From Tubiluchus corallicola (lineage: Eukaryota; Priapulida; Priapulimorpha; Priapulimorphida; Tubiluchidae), in the NCBI GenBank assembly GCA_030141605.1, contig JAQGDQ010000057.1:434001-498000 (forward strand): a stretch of DNA of 64,000 nt, in the 5' to 3' direction. The notes under the pieces were generated by a model. The model worked only from the letters and a program-made list of their open reading frames with translations. It was not told the DNA's origin and made no database searches. Positions 57,701 through 64,000 of the stretch are shown here, in pieces (position 1 is the stretch's first letter; every line of letters begins with the position of its first letter). The position numbers were made by a program, and so were the translations under genes.

Positions 57701-60111
57701 AACCGCCGAGGCCATTCCATACCGGTACACTTTACTAGTGCCTGTATGCAAGGGCTTCATAATTGATCGAACTGTCACAGAGAGTGAAAATAAGTGACAC
57801 TTTGCTCTCGTAACAATATTGTAGAGTTTCGTGGTTTCAAAAAACAAAATGCATAATAGTATGATAGACAAAATTCTTTATTTATATTGTATAACTAAAA
57901 CTGGAATGTTTACTGGAAATAAAAACATGTGTAGCAAACAGTTAATGTCATTTAAAGAACGGTTATTTTATCTAGGATGAAAAAAGAGGACGCTGTATCT
58001 ATCGCTTGTTATTATAAAATGATTGACTGCACTGAAAGAGCAACGGCTGAATATAAGCTATGGATGGAAGATACGACAAAAAATGTGTAGGTTTATCTAA
58101 TTAAAACATGAAGTGAAATGAAATATGTCCGAAATAACAAGTATTTATGCGGTACCACACTGTGAAAATGCCTGTAACAGCTATAACATAATTAACGACA
58201 ATTTTAACAATGACGGTGATAACTTGGTTAAATAGTTCGTACTATAAATTTTTGTAATGATGCTGACGAGCAAACAAACATGCGCACCGTGGCGACAAGT
58301 CTACGTCAAGGTTTTTTGCGAGTAATTTTGAACCTTAAGTGTACTTTAGAGTTATTCTTAATAACTTGGAGTTTTTTGTTCTTAATAACTCGGAGATAAT
58401 TCTCAACGATAAGAATTTAACCAATAAACAGAAAACCTTATATTATATCTAAATAAACGATAAACAGAATATATTTATGTTAGGCTACATATATATACTT
58501 GACATTTAAAACAATTTGATTAGTATTACGATATTGGTAACTATATCGAAAATGCCAGCAATAGCAAAATTGACGACGACAATGATGATGATGATGGTGA
58601 TGACGAGACAACCGGATGGCGCAGACAACAAAATTATTGATCCTCAACGCTTTTTTCTTCTCAGTATTAACATCAACGTCCGACAAACAGCTATTTGCAG
58701 TGCGTTAGTGGACGCTGATAGATATGAGTGGGAGTTTGCATGGGAACAGTATAATGACACACTAGATACAATGCTAGCATTGGGAATGGCCTGCTCTCAT
58801 AACGAAGCTTTACTGAACAGGTAAAGGTATACTTTCCTGTCCTGATTTTCAATTTTCTTAGCAATTAATGGCACGGAACTCTTGTTACTGCAATCGTACA
58901 CATTTTCTGTATTATAGCTACTTGGGGCGAGCACTAGACGAGAATATTGTTCCTAAACAAGAAGAAGCCATCAACATCTTCTATTACGTCAGTACACAGT
59001 CATTACTCGGACGCAACATCGCTTGGCAAAAGATCCAAACAGTATTTGACGATATGCTTGAACGATTGGGAATAAGAGGGATGTGTGACACAATTCTTGC
59101 AACCACGTTCTCATTTAATACTAACGAAGAACTGGCACAGGTGAGGTTAAACTGAATTAGTAATACTAGTAAGGCCTTATGGTGTATAACTTTATATCAC
59201 AAGGCTTTCAAAAGAGCTGTCCGTATTGCTTTCATGCCATAGAGAATAAGATGCCATCTAAACTAGCTATGGCATTTTTACTGGCGTATTAGCTTGCAAA
59301 ATTATATGGAATTATAATTTATGTTTACCGTTACATCTTACCATGCATTTTTATTATGATTGAAACACTGTTGGAATGCACTTTATAAAAAATTTAATAA
59401 TATTCACCATTGCCTTAAACTGTCCATATCATACCATTGCACAGAACAGTTTATAGGAAAAACATAAAACCAAATTAAGTAACGGCGCTATGTGGACACT
59501 TCGACAAAATGTTCCTATTAACGCAGTCTTGTTTTTGTTTATGGATCATATTGATTCATACAGATTCTAACATTTACTTCCCTTGGAAAGCCATCCTTGA
59601 GACTTGTAATACGATAATACCATAATAACGAATAGTAGAGGCCTTGTATACATATCAACCTATCAACAGCATTTCACTCTGTGCTGTGAATGATTTTGTG
59701 GAAAAATATTTTCGAGCCTTTTTTGGTGATCTCAAAATTTGTTTACACTGAAAACTTATCAGCAACTATGTTTAGGAGATTCTTTTTTTCATTTTAGCAG
59801 CTATTAGGCCTAATACTTGATAAAGCCAGCTATTCGGAACGTTGTCACATTTTGCGGCTGATGAAATAAAGTTTTTTAATTGAATTTCTAAAAACTCATA
59901 TTTGCCGCTGATTTTGTTTTAGCTTGAGCAACAATTAAATACTACTGTTGGTGGAGAAAACTTCAAAAATACTTGGGATGCTGCCATACTGAACACGATA
60001 AAGAATATTGAGTTTATGAACAAAAATGAAGAAGCAATTGCTGATTGGTTAATTTCAATAGTGCTTGAGACAAGAAATCGTATAGAATCCATTTCAAGAA
60101 CATTGGGGTGA
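43491..60111 (+). CDS. Membrane alanyl aminopeptidase (aminopeptidase N-like, M1 family), complete, 18 exons
   Basis: Eighteen exons total 2907 nt, or 968 residues, matching the usual length of aminopeptidase N (about 967). It is a type II membrane zinc exopeptidase that removes N-terminal residues from peptides outside the cell. Visible: short basic cytosolic N-terminus, transmembrane helix about 17-37, substrate motif GAMEN at 344-348, zinc site HEVAH at 381-385 with third ligand Glu404 (exactly 18 residues between), catalytic Tyr468 in IAYAKGGS, and GYYRVVYDD in the ERAP1-like C-terminal half. The start at 43491 is preferred over 43416 because it has A at -3 and puts a normal short tail before the helix. 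The usual WWNDLWLNEGFA reads [12 protein letters not shown]. Intron phases are mixed. All metal ligands and the general base Glu382 are intact, so activity is expected. Confidence 0.92.
44404..44559 (+). CDS. Aminopeptidase exon 2
   Basis: Acceptor TTACTTTAG, donor GTAAGG, phases 2 and 2. Contains [20 protein letters not shown], the M1 motif Q[16 protein letters not shown]. Confidence 0.93.
44831..44951 (+). CDS. Aminopeptidase exon 3, ending at a GC donor
   Basis: Acceptor TTGTTTCAG. Encodes [20 protein letters not shown] to [16 protein letters not shown]. No GT donor here is compatible with the next exon. Ending at AAG before GCATGG (GC at 44952-44953) joins in phase 0 to MRAYSQ at 46519, restoring the family pattern G-x-x-(M/V)-R-x-Y. 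Confidence 0.75.
45298..46270. mobile_element. Long foldback rich in GGTCTG / CAGACC hexamers
   Basis: The left arm 45440-45640 is full of GGTCTG-type units, and the right arm 45850-46150 of the reverse complement CAGACC/TAGACC. GGTCTTGTCACGGTCT at 45459 pairs with AGACCATGACAAGACC at 46122-46137. Outer parts (ATGTTACATGTAACA near 45411 and TTGTTACATAACG near 46188) also face each other. No coding content. It occupies much of aminopeptidase intron 3. Confidence 0.6.
46376..46478 (+). repeat. Purine-rich (AAGAAA)n tract
   Basis: About 100 bases of almost only A and G, ending 40 bases before aminopeptidase exon 4. Confidence 0.9.
46519..46639 (+). CDS. Aminopeptidase exon 4
   Basis: Acceptor CTCTTTTTAG, donor GTAAGA, phase 0 in and phase 1 out. 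Encodes [20 protein letters not shown] and [18 protein letters not shown], the strand leading into the catalytic domain. Confidence 0.88.
46842..47018 (+). repeat. CTTA/CTTG tetranucleotide microsatellite
   Basis: About 175 bases of (CTTA)n with CTTG variants. Its translated Leu-Thr-Tyr frames are not genes. Confidence 0.95.
47213..47370 (+). CDS. Aminopeptidase exon 5: GAMEN and HEVAH
   Basis: Acceptor CAATTGCAG, donor GTGAAA, phase 1 in and phase 0 out. Encodes [20 protein letters not shown] and ends [12 protein letters not shown], giving both the substrate-binding GAMEN loop and two zinc-binding His. Confidence 0.95.
48169..48282 (+). CDS. Aminopeptidase exon 6: third zinc ligand
   Basis: Acceptor GTTATTTAG, donor GTAAAC, phase 0/0. 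Encodes [20 protein letters not shown], where Glu404 completes the zinc site. Asn of the usual NEGFA is Lys. Confidence 0.95.
48636..48765 (+). repeat. CT dinucleotide microsatellite
   Basis: About 68 bases of pure (CT)n followed by an imperfect CT-rich tail. Confidence 0.97.
49436..49505 (+). mobile_element. Possible hAT element end
   Basis: CAGTGCCGGATTTACC followed by CACAGGGCCCCGTTGGCCAA resembles the terminal sequence of hAT elements (CAGTGCCGGATTTA...GGGCCCC). No opposite end was found. Confidence 0.35.
50593..50796 (+). CDS. Aminopeptidase exon 7: catalytic Tyr
   Basis: Acceptor TCGTCACAG, donor GTAAGT, phase 0/0. Encodes [20 protein letters not shown] to [20 protein letters not shown]. 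Tyr468 is the transition-state-stabilising residue. Confidence 0.94.
50922..50944. repeat. TA microsatellite
   Basis: Short (TA)n run after aminopeptidase exon 7. Confidence 0.85.
51800..51865 (+). CDS. Aminopeptidase exon 8 (short)
   Basis: 66 nt, acceptor TTCAAACAG, donor GTAAAG, phase 0/0. Encodes [20 protein letters not shown] and QE, the family region with A-x-T-x-x-x-x-W-x-A-x-x. Confidence 0.85.
51984..52159 (+). CDS. Aminopeptidase exon 9
   Basis: Acceptor CATTTTAG, donor GTAAGT, phase 0 in and phase 2 out. Encodes [20 protein letters not shown], the conserved M-x-x-W-T-x-Q-x-G-Y-P-x-V block. Confidence 0.94.
52379..52433. repeat. 55-base near-perfect palindrome
   Basis: Arms of 27 bases around one central A at 52406 (ATAGTTTTTATAACAACTCG mirrored), with a single mismatch. 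Could form a cruciform or RNA hairpin. In aminopeptidase intron 9. Confidence 0.9.
53002..53087 (+). CDS. Aminopeptidase exon 10
   Basis: Acceptor TGTTTTCAG, donor GTAATA, phase 2 in and phase 1 out. Encodes [17 protein letters not shown], start of the beta-sandwich domain. Confidence 0.88.
53380..53500 (+). repeat. CAT/CAC trinucleotide-rich tract
   Basis: Imperfect (CAT)n and (CAC)n. The His-rich translation is a by-product. Confidence 0.8.
53794..53927 (+). CDS. Aminopeptidase exon 11
   Basis: Acceptor TTATAG, donor GTAAGT, phase 1 in and phase 0 out. Contains [18 protein letters not shown], the N-x-x-x-x-G-Y-Y-R-V-x-Y-D hallmark. Confidence 0.94.
54225..54280 (+). CDS. Aminopeptidase exon 12 (short)
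   Basis: 56 nt, acceptor TTCACCAG, donor GTAAAC, phase 0 in and phase 2 out. Encodes [18 protein letters not shown], the R-A-Q-x-x-x-D-A-F motif. Confidence 0.92.
54562..54712 (+). CDS. Aminopeptidase exon 13
   Basis: Acceptor TTCTTGCAG, donor GTACCT, phase 2 in and phase 0 out. Encodes [20 protein letters not shown] and [12 protein letters not shown] of the helical C-terminal domain (Y-x-P-W). Confidence 0.92.
54944..55745 (-). mobile_element. PIF/Harbinger-like transposon remnant
   Basis: The minus strand 55565-55356 encodes [40 protein letters not shown] and IEKL, the N-terminal block of Harbinger transposases (F-Q-E-L-R...F-N-Y...M....F..LL..I.P.I). The rest is gone. Loosely inverted flanks rich in AGAATGACA/TGTCATTC-like motifs at about 54944-55010 and 55690-55740 may be its ends; those limits are tentative. 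In aminopeptidase intron 13. Confidence 0.5.
56022..56104 (+). CDS. Aminopeptidase exon 14
   Basis: Acceptor GTTATCTAG, donor GTAAGT, phase 0 in and phase 2 out. Encodes [20 protein letters not shown] then YEEDMLIS. Confidence 0.86.
56110..57640. other. Aminopeptidase intron 14, 5' part
   Basis: Open frames near 56492 and 56823 have no domain features. A less AT-rich stretch at 57380-57600 may be repeat-derived, but I cannot classify it. Confidence 0.35.
57645..57815. mobile_element. Element end related to the 27.0-28.0 kb foldback
   Basis: GGCTTCATAATTGATCGAAC and AGAGTGAAAATAAGTGACAC with TTTGCTC match in order the right end of the foldback at 27955-28010 (GGCTTCATAATGGACAGAAC, GAGTGAAAATAGATGGCATT, TTGCTT). 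Only one end is evident. Confidence 0.5.
57976..58086 (+). CDS. Aminopeptidase exon 15
   Basis: Acceptor TTATCTAG, donor GTAGGT, phase 2/2. Encodes [20 protein letters not shown], with the paired cysteines typical of the C-terminal domain, and [10 protein letters not shown]. Confidence 0.9.
58665..58820 (+). CDS. Aminopeptidase exon 16
   Basis: Acceptor CTTCTCAG, donor GTAAAG, phase 2/2. Encodes [20 protein letters not shown] and [20 protein letters not shown], the family's W-x-F-x-W-x-x-Y block. Confidence 0.93.
58918..59140 (+). CDS. Aminopeptidase exon 17
   Basis: Acceptor GTATTATAG, donor GTGAGG, phase 2 in and phase 0 out. Encodes [20 protein letters not shown] and [20 protein letters not shown]. 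Confidence 0.93.
59923..60111 (+). CDS. Aminopeptidase exon 18, stop
   Basis: Acceptor TTGTTTTAG, phase 0, stop TGA at 60109-60111. Encodes [20 protein letters not shown] and the final helices [12 protein letters not shown]. Confidence 0.93.
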   Translation, partial: LEQQLNTTVGGENFKNTWDAAILNTIKNIEFMNKNEEAIADWLISIVLETRNRIESISRTLG

Positions 60112-60215
60112 AAGTACAATTTAGTGGTAATTTTTCAGTGATTTAAAAGGGCATAAAGTTTCCAGACATGACTGTACTTATTGCAATATGGTGAGATGTC
60201 AATCACAGTCTATGC

Positions 60216-60257
<42 letters not shown>

Positions 60258-60630
60258 ATAATGCTTGCAGCAGGTTTTTTTTTACTAAAAACTTCTACTG
60301 ACTGATTACTAAATATATCATTTTATAGTAAACTCGGTCGGTAACATATTAACTACTGTAGTCTATTAGTATATGACCCTAAAATTAAATACTCTCTTAC
60401 TGATAGTGAGAATACGTTAAACAGCTAAGCACATTTACGTACATCTTGTGAAATGAGTTTATTTGAAACGAGTAAAATGGCACAGAAAAAATGACACAGG
60501 GAAAATGGTATGCTAAAAATTGCACAGATGAAAAAAATTGCACAAATGGAAAAGTACGAAAAATGGCACACGTTGTTTTTGATAAGAAAAAAAACATAAA
60601 ACAAAAATAAACCAGCAAACGTATAAAAAT
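60112..60630 (+). other. Probable 3' UTR of the aminopeptidase gene
   Basis: First AATAAA at 60606-60611. Contains a (TA)n(TG)n microsatellite at 60216-60258. Confidence 0.4.
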
Positions 60631-62550
60631 ATGGCTTATATAAGCATTGTATAGACTAGCATAAGACTCACAAAATATTTTGCTGATTAAAAAGAATTAT
60701 AATCAATAATGCACGAAAATTCTACGTAGTGTTTGTCAACATTTCTTTAAATATTTCGCGATGGAAATAGTTTGAAAAATATTCGTACAGTAGCTTCATA
60801 CTAACTCAGCTTATATGGATATATGCATCTATAAGGAAACGTTATAAAAACAGTGTTCCTAGTGAAAATTTCTTGAAATGAAACCGGAAACTAACTCTAG
60901 TTGCTTATCTGGTGCAGATAATAAAAAAGAACAATTTGATCCCACCCACTGTTCATATGTTTGCGTGCGTGCTAATTTTTCCCATTGGACACATCTAAAT
61001 GCATTGTATTTATAGATCAATGAATGATGATTTTAATTTAAGCCCAGTTTACACTAGGCGTATGCAGTGATACTCGAGAAGAAGATAAATCTAGGTTATC
61101 GTCACATAATTTATTAGTTAAGACTGGTCGTCGGGGCAGGATACCCAGAAAACGGCGTCTGTGCCCAAGCGACCGTTCGAACATTCAAAATGAGGAAAAC
61201 ATGTTTTATATAGATGTAATTACTGCTGATTTAAGAGATGACTGTAACTTGAACTTTAATACTATATGCGAACTTGTTCAAAATAATGTTATTTATCTCT
61301 TGTCTGCTCTTATATTTATAACTGCCTCAATCGCTTTAATTAATTTTTCTATTAGTTTCTATGAGCTCACTATGTTTATAGCATTGGACTTCATATTAAT
61401 TATCAATACTCACACTCTATCCGTTATTTCTTCGGAATTTTTTGTAATCATTTCGTGTCTAGTGCCAGTAATGATTAGGTGTTCAATTTTGGTGTATTTG
61501 TAAGTCTTGTTTCATGATTTGTGTATGTATGTATGTATGTAGGGCCTATGTATGCATATACTTTATGGTTTGAATGTATGCATGTATGTATGTGATTGCA
61601 TTTTTTTATTTTGTTTTATTGACAATTTTATGAGGTCAATAAAATTTTATAATAACGCAATGCTTCACAGTCTGGACTAGTTGTGATAATAATTAGTGAT
61701 CACAGCTAACTTATTTGTTTAGTTTACGACATTCACAATGAAAAATTTTGTAAACTGTGACTGTTGTTTCCTGTTGTTATTGATAACGATGACAATGACT
61801 ATGATGATAGAAACAACAAAAGCAACAAAAACACTGGCAAGGACAAATATGAGCAGTTGCTGTGTCTGATTGGCAGCAATAGTTAAGCAGTGGTCGGTCT
61901 GGCTAAGTATATAAGTAAATGAATAAAAGATTGAAAAACTGCTTCTGCACGATTTTAACTGCCATACCGATTCTGTTTCCGAATATTCTTTCAACTGTTA
62001 AGGAGAGGTTGCTTACAGTGATGAGCTCACACATCTGAATATGACTGCTATGCACTTTATTTCCCAGTTCAGAGAAATAACCTAACGTCTTTCATCTTTT
62101 ATTATGAACCACATTCTTTTAAATGTCACAATTATCTCACATTGCAGTACTAAGCCACTGATATTGAGTACGGAATGTGGCTTGCAGTTTATCAATAACA
62201 AAAACTAATGACAGCGGCATTACAATAAGAAAACAACAACAGCAATCATAACAGCAACAACTGCAATTGTTAATTAACATGAGGTACATTAGGTACTAAA
62301 AACTTTGTTGGCCTACTGAGCATTCTAAATATATTAGGTGACCTTAATAAATTTTTCTTTTTTAAAATAAATTAATACTATCAGATGGACAGGCTTCACT
62401 TTTTTGATCAACAAGTTTTGCCAATGAAACAATAATACTGCTCGAATGCTTGTAAGGACAACAGGAAAGCAGCTATACTGTAGGTGCAGTGTAAGAGGAA
62501 TAATAGATTTTTGAAATTTATGGTCACATTGTTATTGTTTTATTTGACCC
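60631..62550. other. Intergenic between the aminopeptidase and the FAHD1-like gene
   Basis: One stretch, 61075-61260, reads on the plus strand as HNLLVKTGRRGRIPRKRRLC then NEENMFYIDVITADLRDD. The GRRGRIPRK block recalls the hinge of a retroelement polyprotein, but no other domain is present. Otherwise AT-rich and featureless. Confidence 0.3.
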
Positions 62551-62607
62551 GCGTCAACGTGGAGTTTACCAACGTTTGAGAAGGACTGATGAACACTGAT
62601 CATGATT

Positions 62608-62615
62608 ACGTCACT
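62608..62615 (+). promoter_or_regulatory. CRE-like site upstream of the FAHD1-like gene
   Basis: TTACGTCA, a cAMP-response-element-type half-palindrome, lies about 145 bases before the start codon. The sequence CTCGCGCGGTGCATCTGGCG just upstream of the start is CpG-rich for this window and may mark the transcription start. Confidence 0.35.
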
Positions 62616-62755
62616 CAAATATTATTATAATTATACTATAATTTTATGGAATAACAGCTACGCCTGAAAATGTTTTTGCGTGTTACTCGAGATACTTAGC
62701 TCGCGCGGTGCATCTGGCGGAGAGGTAAGTGAGTGTTCAACGAAGCATAAACATC

Positions 62756-62829
62756 ATGGCAGCGTCTGCTAAATTGAAGGAGTTTTATACCACTGGCAAA
62801 AAAATAATTGGAGTTGGTCGCAATTACAG
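62756..62829 (+). CDS. FAHD1: FAHD1-like (acylpyruvase/oxaloacetate decarboxylase), first coding exon only
   Basis: ATG in a strong context (ATCATGG) encodes MAASAKLKEFYTTGKKIIGV then GRNYR, with donor GTAAAA in phase 2. FAHD1 proteins begin similarly, with a short N-terminus then G-K-x-I-x-x-V-G-R-N-Y. FAHD1 is a mitochondrial FAH-superfamily enzyme acting on oxaloacetate and acylpyruvates. The metal-binding and catalytic residues lie in exons beyond the window; none is found before 64000. A strong donor-like GAG/GTAAGTGAG at 62723 hints at an alternative 5' UTR splice. Confidence 0.75.
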
Positions 62830-63483
62830 GTAAAATTTAATGTGCTGAATAGATAATCCTATACAACTGTTTAATGTTGCAGTGTGTAACGTGCTGCTTT
62901 CATTTACATACGTAAATTATAGTGATATCGGATGCAACAAGTTTGATTTGAAATACCTTTATGAAAATAAAATTTTTGCGATTCCATTTCAATAAGGTTA
63001 TCAGAAATTTTAAAATAGTTTAGATAAAAAGTAAAATTACTGCAAAATTTACGTAATTCAAAGCCCAGGTCACAGGTGTACCAGCTTGCTTCTTTTATGT
63101 GTGGAAGCGTAATATACTGACAACCATACGGTTATATAGACAATTTTTTTATAACCATATGTCTGGCAAGGCAACAATAATGAATATTCAATTAATTACA
63201 ATTTGGGTTTGACTCAAAGAAAAGAACATGTATGATTTTTTGAAGGTCATATGGGATGTGTTTGTAACCGTCCTGCGGATGTCAGTGATGCTTCATTTTC
63301 TTTGACCAATTTGGAAATAAGATTTTCAATAGACTTTTTAGGTCCTTAAGATTATAGTGAGTGAGACAACCACTTTCAATGGTGGCAAATTGCACATCAC
63401 ATTTCACAGGGAATATAAGCTGCTGTGCTTCTTGGTGCTTTACATAGTAGAGTCAACCTGGTCTGACTAATAATGACAACTGT

Positions 63484-63990
63484 TTGTGTGGCAGTGTGTA
63501 GTGAATTTACTTGCAGGTCTTACACTCGCCTTTCAGTTCAGTAATGTTCAAAAGTTTACTTTGTACTTCTAGAGTGTTAAGTTCGTTAGTCCAAGTTTGT
63601 TGCGATAGTATTAAGTTCAGCTTCTGTTGTTTCTCTAGCTGAGGGAGATAAGGCAAGTTCATGATATCTTTATGATACTGAGCTGACAGCATGGTATTCC
63701 ACGTGAGATTTAGCTAATTCTTTAGAGTGTGGTTGATTTTTCTCTGAAGTTTCTGCAGTTGATTAACTGATACTTCATTCACTGCTAGGCTGAAATTTAG
63801 TGATGGAGCTAGATAGTGAGCATAATCCATAATTGTAGTTGGACTTTATTGCTTTATTGTTGATATTTTCTAGAGCAGATTGAACTTTGTCTTGTAATGT
63901 AGCAAAAGAATGTTTCTTTGTTTGCTGAGGAGTAGATGTAGCAAATGTAGCACCTAACAATTTGAATTTGATTGGATCTTCCCAGATGTG
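63484..63990 (-). pseudogene. Non-LTR retrotransposon, post-RT region, decayed
   Basis: Minus strand: KLLGATFATSTPQQTKKHSF, LQDKVQSALENINNKAIKSN, a frame change, MDYAHYLAPSLNFSLAVNEV, INHTLKN, stop, LNLTWNTMLSA, then LPYLPQLEKQQKLNLILSQQ to a stop at 63507. The sequence of features (L-G...L..AL..I.....+..Y.....YLAPSLNF.L.V....L..L......K-W) matches LINE polyproteins after the RT core. It lies in intron 1 of the FAHD1-like gene and probably extends beyond the window. Confidence 0.6.
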
Positions 63991-64000
63991 CTGTCAATTT

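Overview
This is nuclear DNA from a multicellular animal. Protein-coding exons of 56 to 1073 bases are separated by introns of a few hundred bases to several kilobases with GT-AG borders. The domains are metazoan (EGF, WAP, immunoglobulin, a type II membrane M1 aminopeptidase). The background is AT-rich and crowded with decayed DNA transposons, non-LTR retrotransposon pieces, tRNA-headed SINEs and microsatellites. TAA, TAG and TGA all act as stops, so the code is standard. An invertebrate, probably marine, fits the mixture of repeats, but I cannot name the species. No bacterial operon, CRISPR array or virus is visible.

Layout. (1) 983-16958, minus strand: a complete ten-exon gene for a 711-residue single-pass membrane protein with signal peptide, 14 EGF repeats, one WAP four-disulfide domain, a transmembrane helix and a 13-residue tail. 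All nine introns are phase 1. The last exon holds six EGF repeats with no intron. (2) 24632-35190, plus strand: seven exons, all joined in phase 1, encode a single-pass immunoglobulin-superfamily receptor with about five Ig-like domains and a Ser/Thr/Glu-rich cytoplasmic tail. Its signal-peptide exon is uncertain: 16067-16127 is the better candidate and 23571-23667 the weaker. (3) 38976-40391, minus strand: an apparently intronless gene for a 471-residue acidic, helical protein I do not recognise. (4) 43491-60111, plus strand: a complete 18-exon, 968-residue aminopeptidase N-type M1 metalloprotease. One intron appears to use a GC donor. (5) 62756-62829, plus strand: first coding exon of a FAHD1-like fumarylacetoacetate-hydrolase-family gene that runs off the window.

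Between and inside these genes are mobile-element relics: three pogo/Tigger-like elements with matching inverted ends (one keeps a transposase C-terminus), a mariner/IS630-like transposase relic, a hAT transposase C-terminus, a PIF/Harbinger-like fragment, non-LTR retrotransposon pieces at five places, two tRNA-derived SINE-like units, two large imperfect foldback elements and a near-perfect 55-base palindrome.

The genes do not form a pathway. Three encode membrane proteins facing the cell exterior (EGF/WAP protein, Ig receptor, ectopeptidase), but nothing in the sequence ties them functionally. The most useful results are the three reconstructed gene models, especially the first exon of the EGF/WAP gene and the GC-AG intron, and the transposon families recognised by their inverted ends.
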